DNA from: HKST-UBA178 sp965223815 | Lineage (GTDB): Bacteria; Pseudomonadota; Gammaproteobacteria; Chromatiales; Chromatiaceae | DNA length: 64,000 nucleotides | Direction: 5' to 3' | NCBI GenBank assembly: GCA_965223815.1 | Contig: OZ245019.1 | Coordinates: 2,728,001-2,792,000 of the forward strand | Shown here: one piece after another, positions 18,485-27,297 of the stretch | Layout: each line of letters opens with the position of its first letter | Numbering within the stretch: position 1 is the stretch's first letter | Made by a program: the position numbers and the translations under genes | Notes under the pieces: generated by a model | Seen by the model: the letters and a program-made list of their open reading frames with translations, nothing else | Told to the model about the DNA's origin: nothing | Database searches by the model: none

Positions 18485-18673
18485 TACCATGCTCCCGTAT
18501 CTCTGTGCTAGTCAGATTCAGAACAACATATATTATTAATGCGCAATCCGGAGGACCATCCGGGTTTACCCGGAAGATCCAGTGCCCGAGCTTACGTGAG
18601 CCCGGGCTTATTCGTTTGTGGCTCTATATTAGCCGCACTTCGGACCGTTACGGAAGGTCCGTTAGTGCAATTT
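18485..18673 (-). promoter_or_regulatory. Hairpin-rich leader between lysR and the giant oxidoreductase
   Basis: Three inverted repeats lie in this 189-bp gap: CCGGGTTTACCCGG (18560-18573), GCCCGAGCTT/GAGCCCGGGC around 18584-18607 (10-bp stem with one mismatch), and CGGACC/GGTCCG at 18641-18661. None is followed by a T-run in the minus direction, so they could be protein-binding sites, an attenuator or Rho-dependent termination signals. AT-rich DNA with a TAATAT box lies nearer the oxidoreductase start. Confidence 0.45.
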
Positions 18674-19546
18674 CTAACGCATATCCGTCTCATTATTAAT
18701 TGCTTCCAGGATCCAGCGGCGAAACGCTGTCATTCCATAGCTGAGCTGTCGACCGGCCCTGGTGCAGAGAAAAAAAGCGTTGCCGGTCTCCAGTTCTAAG
18801 TCCAAGGGGATGATCAGTTGACCATATTTCAACTCGCGCTCTACCAGCATGCAATCGGTCAAGGCCAATCCAGCTCCCTCCATGGCGGCACTCAGTGCCA
18901 GGCCAGTACTGGAAAATGTGATGCTTTTGTCGATGGACGTGCGGGCAATCCCAGCCTTGTCTAGGATCATTTTCCACTCGTCCTGACGACTCGAAACCCT
19001 GATTAACGTATGGTAACGAAGGTCTTCCGGCGCCTTGAGCGGGTGTCCGTTATCGAGCAGATGGGGACTGCAAACCGGCACCAGCTTGACACTGTGCAAA
19101 AACTCCGATTGTGCACCTTCCCACTCGCCAAGACCGAAATAGATTGCCATATCTGTATCCGAGCGCTGGAAGTCCACATGTCCGGTAGAAGCGCTGAGGC
19201 GCAACTCGACATCGGGATACTGCTCCTGGAAGTCCCTGATCCGGGGAACCAACCAGCGGGTTAGAAAGCCGGGCACCACGCTCAAATTTACAGAGCTGGC
19301 GTTGGGGACGTTAACCAACCTCCGGGTGGCTATGTCGATTTCATCGAGTGCATGCTCGATAGCACTCAGATATTTTTCCCCAGCCGCGGTCAAAATGGTA
19401 CGGCGGCGCTCCCGCCGGAACAGCAAGACGCCCAAATGCTCCTCCAGGGTCTTGATCTGATGGCTAACCGCCGAAGGTGTGACAAACATCTCCTGGGCAG
19501 CAGCGTTAAAGCTGCCTAGCCTGGCGGCGGCTTCGAAACTGCGCAA
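18674..19546 (-). CDS. LysR-family transcriptional regulator
   Basis: At least 290 aa, with the N-terminal winged HTH typical of LysR (FEAAARLGSFNAAAQEMFVTPSAVSHQIKTLE) and a periplasmic-binding-like effector domain. In this frame the family-typical LPPLNSLRSFEAA continues upstream of the TTG at 19546. The true start is therefore likely a few codons earlier, at a non-ATG codon (CTG at 19564 or ATT at 19573; an AGGA sits 8 nt before the latter). The GcvA/AmpR-like subgroup is suggested by this N-terminus. It lies just upstream of, and parallel to, the giant oxidoreductase operon, so it is the candidate regulator of that operon. Confidence 0.88.
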   Translation of the reverse strand: MRSFEAAARLGSFNAAAQEMFVTPSAVSHQIKTLEEHLGVLLFRRERRRTILTAAGEKYLSAIEHALDEIDIATRRLVNVPNASSVNLSVVPGFLTRWLVPRIRDFQEQYPDVELRLSASTGHVDFQRSDTDMAIYFGLGEWEGAQSEFLHSVKLVPVCSPHLLDNGHPLKAPEDLRYHTLIRVSSRQDEWKMILDKAGIARTSIDKSITFSSTGLALSAAMEGAGLALTDCMLVERELKYGQLIIPLDLELETGNAFFLCTRAGRQLSYGMTAFRRWILEAINNETDMR

Positions 19547-19777
19547 CGAATTGAGAGGTGGCAGCTTTCTAATCTCAAGATTCCTATAGATGAGTATTTT
19601 TCACTTATTAGATGAAAAACTATCGCTTAATTATCCTAAGAATGGCCGTTAACATATCACACCAAGTTGGAACTAAGTAGTTTTAATACTAGCAGTTACG
19701 AGAAAACCGTCACAGAGCACCGAGTATTCTCACCAACTGGGCAAATGTAATAAAGTTGAAATATTTGGAGTAATCTC

Positions 19778-19984
19778 ATGCAGTACAGAACATCCGCAAA
19801 AACGACCAAAGACAGCATCCGCGTTGACGAGTTTGGCAGCCCAGACGTTGAATACTACAGACGCAAAGCCCATCAGTTGCGTGCCCAAGCCATAGCTGAC
19901 ATGGGACACCAGTTTAAAGGGTGGATCAGCCAGGCGCTGCGTAAGTTCCACCACCCAACCGTAGGCTCGGCCATCAAACATTGA
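19778..19984 (+). CDS. Small conserved-looking hypothetical protein (68 aa)
   Basis: It starts at an ATG with GGAG 7 nt upstream and ends before a strong terminator, so both ends are supported. The product is basic, with a helical pattern EYYRRKAHQLRAQAIADM. Similar short proteins with a single Arg/Ala-rich helix occur in many proteobacteria, but I cannot name a family with confidence. It is transcribed divergently from the lysR gene, and the intervening AT-rich DNA probably holds both promoters. Confidence 0.65.
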   Translation: MQYRTSAKTTKDSIRVDEFGSPDVEYYRRKAHQLRAQAIADMGHQFKGWISQALRKFHHPTVGSAIKH

Positions 19985-20080
19985 TCGCCCGAAATAGCAA
20001 GGGTTGTCGGGAGAACCTTTTGCCCGCGCTATCCCTTGCACCAAATCCTCCTCTCTAAGAACCTCTGGTTTTTAGATTCA

Positions 20081-20109
20081 GGCAGACGTCTTCCGTCTGC
20101 CTTTTTTTT
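20081..20109 (+). terminator. Intrinsic terminator after 68-aa gene
   Basis: GGCAGACG (20081-20088) pairs with CGTCTGCC (20094-20101), with a 5-nt loop, followed by eight T (20102-20109). This is a textbook rho-independent terminator for plus-strand transcription. Confidence 0.92.
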
Positions 20110-20128
20110 CAGCCCGAAACAGAATCGA

Positions 20129-20938
20129 TCAAAAAAAGTTCTTGAGCTTGAGTTCGAATACCGCTCCGCTGGCGAGGAAATGCACCTCGATATCCAGCCG
20201 CAACTCGATTTTTATTTTTTTCAATGCCATTCCCTGCCCCCCGGTATAAGCGATTTCGCGCTCCACATCTCCCTCTTTTTCCACATATTTGCGAATCACC
20301 CAATCGACGAACCTGGAAATGAAGTCATCACCGTATTCCTGGCCCGTGTGAAGTTTTTTAGGCTTGGTCACCTTGCTGCCAAATCCGTTGTCGACAATCA
20401 CCAGGGTCATTTTCTCGGCCATCTGGTCGAGAAAAAGAATAACCTTGAACCCGGGAAAATAGCTTTCGTACTTCTGTAGCTTGAAGGCAGCATGAGAGAA
20501 GCTGTCAATGGCGTTTTGATAGGCGTCCTTGATTACCGAAGCGATGATCTGCGCATCACCAGCAGTGGTGCCGATCTTTTCGATTAGCTCGGTGCAAACC
20601 TCCGGGAGGATGACTATTTCACCAAGAGCGTCGCTCTGCTCCGGCTTGCTGAGAGTATGCCAGTAGGCGAAACGGGGATCGTTGAAGATGACCGAGAACT
20701 GTCCGAGGATGGAGATATCCTCCATCTTCAGAGTGTTCTTCGAAAGGTAGAGTTTGAACAGATGGTTGAGTTCAGCAAGCGTCAGATCTTTTTTTCTTCG
20801 GTCTTGATCCAGCAGGCTATCTTCCGCCTGATAAACCACTGGGCCTTCCTTTAGCGTGCTTCGGGTCATGACGAGGGGGGTGTTTGTATCTGGCAACTGC
20901 AGGACCACTCCAATTTGGGCAAAATGATATGCAAACAA
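20129..20938 (-). CDS. Orphan GHKL-type (histidine-kinase-like) ATPase domain protein
   Basis: Up to 269 aa. The C-terminal half carries the three boxes of a GHKL ATP-binding fold: an N-box KDAYQNAID (about 137-145), a G1 box VDNGFGSK (182-189) and a G2 box TGGQGMALKKI (232-242). There is no dimerisation/phospho-acceptor His domain, no receiver and no membrane helix. It is therefore not an ordinary sensor kinase; it may be an anti-sigma-like kinase or a stand-alone ATPase. The open frame begins at a TTG (20938); an ATG at 20869 is an alternative, and neither has a clear ribosome-binding site. It has no obvious operon partner. Confidence 0.6.
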   Translation of the reverse strand: MFAYHFAQIGVVLQLPDTNTPLVMTRSTLKEGPVVYQAEDSLLDQDRRKKDLTLAELNHLFKLYLSKNTLKMEDISILGQFSVIFNDPRFAYWHTLSKPEQSDALGEIVILPEVCTELIEKIGTTAGDAQIIASVIKDAYQNAIDSFSHAAFKLQKYESYFPGFKVILFLDQMAEKMTLVIVDNGFGSKVTKPKKLHTGQEYGDDFISRFVDWVIRKYVEKEGDVEREIAYTGGQGMALKKIKIELRLDIEVHFLASGAVFELKLKNFF

Positions 20939-21431
20939 ACAATCAGCGATAACGGCCGATTGAATTTGAACATTCGAGGATGATGTGGACCCTGGAGCAA
21001 ATTACGGGCATCTGGTGTAGTCAACTCGTGCCTCGGTGAGGGTCTGGAAAAATACCGGATTTAGGCAACCGGCATCATCGGATAACTTGAAGCATTTTCA
21101 CCACCCGCTCATCTTTTTCCTTGACGCCCGTCAACATCCATGAATTTACAGTGGTTACAATCTGCTTCGAGGCGGGAATTGATGACTTTCCGAGACAATC
21201 CCGGTCATCAATCCTTTCGCCCATTCTAACCCAGACTTTCCAGGGTTAAGTACCCTTGATTTCCTGCAATCCCCCTCTACGCTTTTTGTAAATGAAAATG
21301 ATATTCAACTCTGGTCCTTGCAGATATAACACGAGAACAAATTTTCCTGAACAATCGGGAAGCGATACGGAAGGGAACCGAGCCCCTCACATCCCCCGCC
21401 ATATTTTATTACCACCAAAACGGAGGTAGTC
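20939..21431. other. Intergenic region upstream of cytochrome operon
   Basis: About 490 bp without a supported gene. It should contain the cytochrome operon promoter (rightward) and that of the GHKL gene (leftward). GGAGG lies 6 nt before the ATG at 21432. I could not identify a specific activator or sigma-54 site. Confidence 0.4.
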
Positions 21432-23924
21432 ATGGATAGCAAGTATTTGAGGTTGGAGTTATTCCCAACACTCCTCGCCTGTGTACTGCTCACTATGACC
21501 ACCCAAACTCGATCCGCTGCGGACACGGCCAGCGTCGGTTACGGTGACTCAGGCTATTATGCAGGTGACCAGGGCCTTACCCCATCTCAACGCGCCGGGC
21601 GGGAAATCTGGTACAAAGCCACCGCAGGAAACGACCGCTTTCACACCTACGTTTTTCAGCAGCGCATCGGGGTGTTGATTGATTGGTACCGGGTACTCGC
21701 CTCAAAGGAGCGAGATGACCGTTTTGCGGCTTGGGGGCTGATTAATGACCCCGACTGTTGTCAGCCGGGATCCAAGGATTGCCCAGCCAAGAGCCCTCAG
21801 GAGACCTTCGGCTTTGATTGGTGCCCAGGGGACGACGTGCTACTTCAGTACGTTGGGAAAACTGGTTACCCCGATCCTGCTTGCGATTTTCAGGAGGCTC
21901 CTGTAGCCGAGGGCAACCCACATTCCAATCCTGAGCAACGGCAATCGGCCTGTGATCTCGCTTTTGGGACATCCAGCGGTGCATTGGGTTTGAGAAAATT
22001 TCCAAATCCCAAGTTTGATCAGCAAAGATGGCAGCAAATCAGCGGAGGGGACCCCGCTGACTGGTCAGGATACAACCAGGCCCTGAGTGACGACCCGGCA
22101 AATTCCGACAGCCGCATCAGCCGCTTGCGCGACGGGTCCATAGAACCGCCATTCCGCATCGGTATGGCCTGCGGAGCCTGCCACATCGCTTTCGATCCGC
22201 TCAACCCCCCTGCGGATCCAGCGCATCCCAAGTGGGAGAATCTCAAGGGCGCCGTCGGCAATCAATATGCGCGAGTCTCAGAACTGATGGCTTCGGGAAT
22301 GCCCGCCAGCAGTTTGGAGTGGCAAGTATTCTCCCATGCCCGCCCGGGCGCAACCGACACCTCGGCGGTCCCAACCGACCAGGTCAACAATCCAGGCACC
22401 CAGAATGCTCTAATCAACGTGGCACACCGGCCCGTTCAGCCGGGAGAAAAAGTGGATCGCTGGCGTAAAACCGCCAGCTGCGCAGCAAAGGCCGACGAAG
22501 AGAAATGCTGGTGCGAACCGGGTAAATCGGGCAAATGTTGGGAAAAAAGCGAAATGGTCGAGCCGGTGCACCACATCCTAAAGGGCGGAGGCGACAGTGT
22601 CGGTATCGACCTGGCCATTCAGCGGGTGTACATCAACATCGGATCCTGCTCCGAGAGTTGCTGGGTCAATCACCTCACCGATTTGCGACAGCTGGACCCT
22701 CAACAAAGAGGATTCGGTCAGACTCCTGTGGATATAGGTCAGTGCCGCCGGGATTGCCCCAACTTCAGGGCAATCGAAGATCGAGTGGACAACCTTATAG
22801 ATTTCTTCATGTCGCCAAAACTTTACGCCACCGATTTGCGGGTAGCGCGGATGCGGGCAGCTCAGACCAAGGACCCTGAAACCGAATATGACGAGGATGA
22901 TTTCATCGATGACCTGGAACTCGAATTCGGAGAAGGCGCGGTGAGTCGGGGTCGGATGCTGTTTGCCGAGCACTGCGCCAGTTGCCACTCGAGCCAGGAG
23001 GGGCCAGTGGAAAACCGGGATTTTCACAAGGTTTCAGCACAGTCTGGATTACGCAGTGACTTTCTCGGCAACGACCGCCCCATTCCGGTATCCGAAGTGG
23101 GGACCTTCCGTTGCCGTGCCCTGCATTCCAACCATATGGACGGTCATGTCTGGGCCGAGTTTTCTTCCACCACGTACAAGGAGCGGGCGCCGGAACTCAA
23201 TATTCCGGAGCGGGCCGATGGTGGCCGCGGATACTACCGCAATATCCCCCTGGTGAGCCTATGGGCACACGCCCCCTTCCTCCATAACAACGCCCTAGGA
23301 CCGGAAATCTGCGGCAATCCAGAAGTGAAAAGAAACGATTTCTACCGACAGACTTATGTGGATAAGGACGGAAAATTACTGACCGATGCCCCCGACTGCT
23401 GGGTCTACGATCCCAGTGTGGAGGGAAGATACAGGCTTTACAAGGCATCTATGGAAGCCTTACTCCACCCTGCCCGGCGGGTTCCCAAGATTACCAAGGT
23501 AAGTGAAGACATCATCATCGAAGTCGGCCCCAGGCTATGGGATGGGGAGCAGGAGCAGCAGGTTGTTGGCCTCAGCATCAGGATACCTGCGGGTACCAAT
23601 GCAGGATTGCTGGGTAATTTTCAATACAAGGCCTTCGTTGTAGACCTGGTACTCTCCGAACGTAACCGCGACAAGCTCAGAAAGCGTCTGGAAGAAAGCA
23701 TGAGCCCGACGGAAGCGGCGAACTTGATAGATGATTTGCGTCAGGTTGTGGAAGAGATCAAGGACGACCCCGCTGCATTTGTCGACGTCCTGGGCCGTCG
23801 ACCGCAGCTATTGGAGTTGTACAGCTCCTGCACGGATGATATCGAGAATCGGGGACACGACTTCGGGGGTGAACTACCCGATGCCGACAAACAGGCCCTG
23901 ATCGCGTTTATGGCAACGCTGTGA
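21432..23924 (+). CDS. Periplasmic di-haem c-type cytochrome (RoxA/MauG-like), 830 aa
   Basis: An N-terminal signal-like segment (LLACVLLTMTTQTRSAADT) is followed by a long Cys-rich protein with two haem-binding motifs: CGACH at residues 247-251 and CASCH at 515-519. WAHAPFLHNNALGPE (~610) resembles the distal segment shared by RoxA-type rubber oxygenases and MauG/peroxidase-like di-haem proteins. Several extra paired cysteines (CCQPGSKDC, CWCEPGKSGKC) suggest disulfides. It is the first gene of a five-gene operon with three more di-haem proteins and a lipoprotein. Its length exceeds known RoxA proteins (~680 aa). The activity (electron transfer, peroxidase or oxygenase) cannot be told from sequence. 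Confidence 0.8.
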   Translation: MDSKYLRLELFPTLLACVLLTMTTQTRSAADTASVGYGDSGYYAGDQGLTPSQRAGREIWYKATAGNDRFHTYVFQQRIGVLIDWYRVLASKERDDRFAAWGLINDPDCCQPGSKDCPAKSPQETFGFDWCPGDDVLLQYVGKTGYPDPACDFQEAPVAEGNPHSNPEQRQSACDLAFGTSSGALGLRKFPNPKFDQQRWQQISGGDPADWSGYNQALSDDPANSDSRISRLRDGSIEPPFRIGMACGACHIAFDPLNPPADPAHPKWENLKGAVGNQYARVSELMASGMPASSLEWQVFSHARPGATDTSAVPTDQVNNPGTQNALINVAHRPVQPGEKVDRWRKTASCAAKADEEKCWCEPGKSGKCWEKSEMVEPVHHILKGGGDSVGIDLAIQRVYINIGSCSESCWVNHLTDLRQLDPQQRGFGQTPVDIGQCRRDCPNFRAIEDRVDNLIDFFMSPKLYATDLRVARMRAAQTKDPETEYDEDDFIDDLELEFGEGAVSRGRMLFAEHCASCHSSQEGPVENRDFHKVSAQSGLRSDFLGNDRPIPVSEVGTFRCRALHSNHMDGHVWAEFSSTTYKERAPELNIPERADGGRGYYRNIPLVSLWAHAPFLHNNALGPEICGNPEVKRNDFYRQTYVDKDGKLLTDAPDCWVYDPSVEGRYRLYKASMEALLHPARRVPKITKVSEDIIIEVGPRLWDGEQEQQVVGLSIRIPAGTNAGLLGNFQYKAFVVDLVLSERNRDKLRKRLEESMSPTEAANLIDDLRQVVEEIKDDPAAFVDVLGRRPQLLELYSSCTDDIENRGHDFGGELPDADKQALIAFMATL

Positions 23925-23938
23925 CCGCAGGAGGCGTT

Positions 23939-24868
23939 ATGTCGAACCGAACGCAGAGCACTCATATCTGTTTATTGATCTTGGCCTTGGCCGCCCCTTC
24001 ACTACTGCTACTCTCCGCTTGTGGAGGGAAATCAGATGACGAACAGGCGAAATTGGAATTTCTTGACTATGGACCGGACTATGGAAGCAAACCGATGTTT
24101 GCGCGCCTGGAGCACAAACTGCCCATCGCCGACACCCCAGAACGGCGGGAGCAGCTTGCCCTGGTGACACCAAAGTATCTGGCCAGCCTCGATCAGGAGC
24201 AGGTAGACCAGATTTACGCTCGACTGACTGTTGGGCCTATTCCGGATGGCCCCTACGATGGTGAACTCTTTTTTCCGCGGGGCAGTAGCGGAAAATTGCG
24301 TGCCTCGGAGATTATCGGGGGACTCAAAGGCCTCGCGGTTAGAGTCAAGGGAAAAAAATTGGAAATCCTCGGTGAAGTCTTGTGGAAAGGCAAAGTCTTC
24401 TACCGTGACCAGATGCTGCTACGCAATCGCATTGAAGATCTGGCGATCCTGGCACCTATAGTCGATGACATCCTGAGCGTACCCAAAATCGAAGTCGACT
24501 CCAAAGACTCCTGGCTGATGTTTCCAGCACGCCTCTACTGTGGTCAAAGCTTACTGGACGGCAGGCGGGAGTCGCTCATCATCGATTACGCCTTTACCGA
24601 TGAAATTGAAGGCTACCGGGAAAAACCCGATTTTCTCGCTGGCCGAAGGGGCTTTCAGGTAAGGGATGAAATCCGCATGGTTCGCCCGGGATTCTATCTC
24701 GGCAGGGCCTATCTCAATCGAGCTTTTATCCTCAATTTCACGCTCCATGATCCCGCGGTCACCGATGCTGAACTGAAACAGTGGGTGGAAACCGGCGAAG
24801 TGCAGGAGGACTGCTGGATAGGGCATCAACGTCTGGCGAAAGCGGCGGCAGCTCAAGTAGCAAAATGA
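23939..24868 (+). CDS. Lipoprotein of unknown function in cytochrome operon
   Basis: 309 aa from the ATG at 23939 (AGGAGG just upstream). The signal peptide ends in a lipobox LLSAC with Cys28, so it is predicted to be a lipid-anchored periplasmic or outer-membrane protein. The mature part has no haem motif. Towards the C-terminus the pattern DEIRMVRPGFYLGRAYLNRAF suggests a conserved beta-rich domain that I cannot name. It sits 14 nt after one di-haem gene and 24 nt before another, so co-expression is near certain. A structural or docking role for the cytochromes is an inference. Confidence 0.75.
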   Translation: MSNRTQSTHICLLILALAAPSLLLLSACGGKSDDEQAKLEFLDYGPDYGSKPMFARLEHKLPIADTPERREQLALVTPKYLASLDQEQVDQIYARLTVGPIPDGPYDGELFFPRGSSGKLRASEIIGGLKGLAVRVKGKKLEILGEVLWKGKVFYRDQMLLRNRIEDLAILAPIVDDILSVPKIEVDSKDSWLMFPARLYCGQSLLDGRRESLIIDYAFTDEIEGYREKPDFLAGRRGFQVRDEIRMVRPGFYLGRAYLNRAFILNFTLHDPAVTDAELKQWVETGEVQEDCWIGHQRLAKAAAAQVAK

Positions 24869-24892
24869 TTATCCTTTCCCTTGGAGGGAAAG

Positions 24893-27262
24893 ATGGCAAG
24901 AGGCAAGTATCGAAGGCTGGCCTTGTCGTTACCACCAATTCGGCTGGTCGCTGTTATTTGGGCTTGCGTTATCGGAACAGGACTTCCACAGGCACAGGCC
25001 GCGGCTGTGGAAGAGCGAATCGCCAACGCTCGAAATCCTGCAAGGGAGGTAAGCGCCATAACGGATGCCCATTGGATTGTTGATTCCAGTCGCCCGGGAG
25101 CCGACCTTCCCAGCCAAGGCAGATCTCTTTTCGACCGGCTTTTTATCGAACTTCGGGAGGATGGTTACGAGTATGAGATACCCTTCCCCCTCTCCGCCCT
25201 TCGCGAGCGGCTGCTGTTGCGGCTGCGGCGGAACGAATATGGCGAGTCTCCCCTGAAAGAGGTCCTCATCCCCCTCGGGCGCTCACTTCAAAGAATGGCC
25301 GCGGCACCATCGTTCTTCCGTTTTCCAAGGGTCGTTCTCGCAGTAGACGGGGAGAGCGATGCGGAGCCCGGCATGATAGGACAACACCTCAAGGATCGAC
25401 TCTATATCGGCTACATCGAAGAGCCCGGGGTACTCGAAGTCATCAGTTATAACGAGACTGCGGGGCGCTTCGAGTTCCAGATCGTAAAGAACTACCGTGC
25501 CGGCGGTGAACCGGAGGTGGTCTACGCCAACCGGGCGGTCTGCATAGCCTGCCACCAGAATGCAACACCGATTTTCTCCAGACCACTCTGGAGCGAGACC
25601 AACGCCGATCCCCGGGTAGCGGGCCTCCTCGAGGCAGAGCAGAGGGATTATTACGGTATACATGTTAGTCTGGGTATAGATACCCCCGCGGCGATCGACG
25701 CCGCCACCGACCGCGCCAATCTTATTCCGCTGACAATGTTTCTTTGGAATCAGGGTTGTGAGCAGAGCGGAGCCGGTGATACTGCGCGCCGTTGCCGAGC
25801 TTTGGCAATCGGTATGGCGCTACAGTACCGCCTGACAGGTTCCCTGTGGTTCGCCGATGACACTAAAAGCGATTGGCGCCTATTTGCTGGGATGATGGCA
25901 TCCGCGGTAGAGAGACATTGGCCAGGGGGATTATTGGTGTCGAGCCCCGATATTCCCAATAGAGTGCCAATGACGGGTCAGCGGTCAGCGCAGATTTCAG
26001 GGACCCCGCCGCCGGCACTCGGGACCGCAGATCAAACCATGCAGCAACGGCATATCCCCGCCGCCTTCGAACCACTTCAGCCACGTCCACCCCTAGAGAC
26101 CGTATCGGCAACAACTGCGGCCAAACGGCTGGTCCTTGGATTGGCGGATGCTTTGGCAGCCAGCGATATGGAACGGCTCGATATCGCCCTCCGAAACGGG
26201 GGATCAAACTCCGGCACCGAACGTATCTATGGCAGCCACTGCGTTTTGAAGCCAAGAGTGCGGCCAAATGGAGAGTATCGAGTCAGCCTTCATTGCCCGC
26301 TACCTCCGGAAAAAGAGGATGATGCCTTCTCCCTCAAGGGTCGAGTCTATTTCAAGGGCGAGAACCTGATTCGCGGAGCGATCAAGAGCGTAACCACAGC
26401 CGATGGCACGGATGCAGCGGGCCTGAATATTATCGCAGCGGCTTTCGAAGAGCGGAGCGGCAACAGGCAACTCAGGCTCTCTCTTGCCAGATCCAACATG
26501 CAGGCCCGGCTGGCTGACGGTAATGCAATTACCGAGCTACGCATCGACTGGCCTTTCGCCGCCAACGGTCGAGACATCCCTCTCCTTGAAGCCCTGGAGC
26601 CGGTAGCGGCCGAGATGCGGGTATCCCAGGATATGGCCAAGCTCAGAGATGCCCTCGACACGCTGCTAAAAAAACAGAACGGGAACAACGGCCTCTTCCA
26701 CGCCGGCCCTTTTCAACGCCGCCAGTTGTTGGGCTCACTCTACCCGCTGCTGGGTACGGTACTGGCGGACTGCTGTCCTGACGATGCCGAGTTACCCGCC
26801 GCCCGGACCGACCGCACCCATAATAGCCGTCCGCCAGGGGTTGTAAGTTTTGCAGCTGGGGATCCCACCATCGGATTCTACGCGCTTTGTGCCCGCTGCC
26901 ACTTTACTACCGAACGCTTTCCCCCGAATTTTCTTTTCGGCGACAGAAGCCAGGTGGAGACCAACTTGGCCCAGTGTGCGGAACGACTCTTTTTGCGCTT
27001 GAGTATGTGGTCATTGCCAGCGGGCAGCAGACCGAAAACACCGATGCCCCCGATTCATGCGCTGCCCATGTTGGACTTGGAAGAGGCACAATGGCGGGGA
27101 AGCGCAGATTTGGAAAGGCTACTCGACTACTTACGCAAGACGCTGCAGCAGCAGACAGGAAAACAACCGAGCCTGGCGGAGCTGATGGAGAGGGGATACG
27201 AAAACCTCCGCAGTTGCCTGGCACCAGTGGCACAACAAACCGCGCTTGGGAAAACGGGTTAG
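24893..27262 (+). CDS. Large periplasmic di-haem c-type cytochrome, 789 aa
   Basis: It starts at the ATG 24893 behind GGAGGGAAAG. A basic start and hydrophobic stretch (LVAVIWACVIGTGLPQAQAAA) make a signal peptide ending near AQAAA. Haem motifs are CIACH at 217-221 and CARCH at 666-670, an unusual spacing of about 450 residues. Between them lies a long region without cysteine pairs of the CXXCH type that may be a separate beta domain (GRVYFKGENLIRGAIKSV). It is not a close paralog of the neighbouring 500-aa cytochromes. It is third in the operon. I do not recognise a named family. Confidence 0.75.
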   Translation: MARGKYRRLALSLPPIRLVAVIWACVIGTGLPQAQAAAVEERIANARNPAREVSAITDAHWIVDSSRPGADLPSQGRSLFDRLFIELREDGYEYEIPFPLSALRERLLLRLRRNEYGESPLKEVLIPLGRSLQRMAAAPSFFRFPRVVLAVDGESDAEPGMIGQHLKDRLYIGYIEEPGVLEVISYNETAGRFEFQIVKNYRAGGEPEVVYANRAVCIACHQNATPIFSRPLWSETNADPRVAGLLEAEQRDYYGIHVSLGIDTPAAIDAATDRANLIPLTMFLWNQGCEQSGAGDTARRCRALAIGMALQYRLTGSLWFADDTKSDWRLFAGMMASAVERHWPGGLLVSSPDIPNRVPMTGQRSAQISGTPPPALGTADQTMQQRHIPAAFEPLQPRPPLETVSATTAAKRLVLGLADALAASDMERLDIALRNGGSNSGTERIYGSHCVLKPRVRPNGEYRVSLHCPLPPEKEDDAFSLKGRVYFKGENLIRGAIKSVTTADGTDAAGLNIIAAAFEERSGNRQLRLSLARSNMQARLADGNAITELRIDWPFAANGRDIPLLEALEPVAAEMRVSQDMAKLRDALDTLLKKQNGNNGLFHAGPFQRRQLLGSLYPLLGTVLADCCPDDAELPAARTDRTHNSRPPGVVSFAAGDPTIGFYALCARCHFTTERFPPNFLFGDRSQVETNLAQCAERLFLRLSMWSLPAGSRPKTPMPPIHALPMLDLEEAQWRGSADLERLLDYLRKTLQQQTGKQPSLAELMERGYENLRSCLAPVAQQTALGKTG

Positions 27263-27297
27263 CGGTAGGTTTGTCCACCCTTAAAAGGACAAGATAG

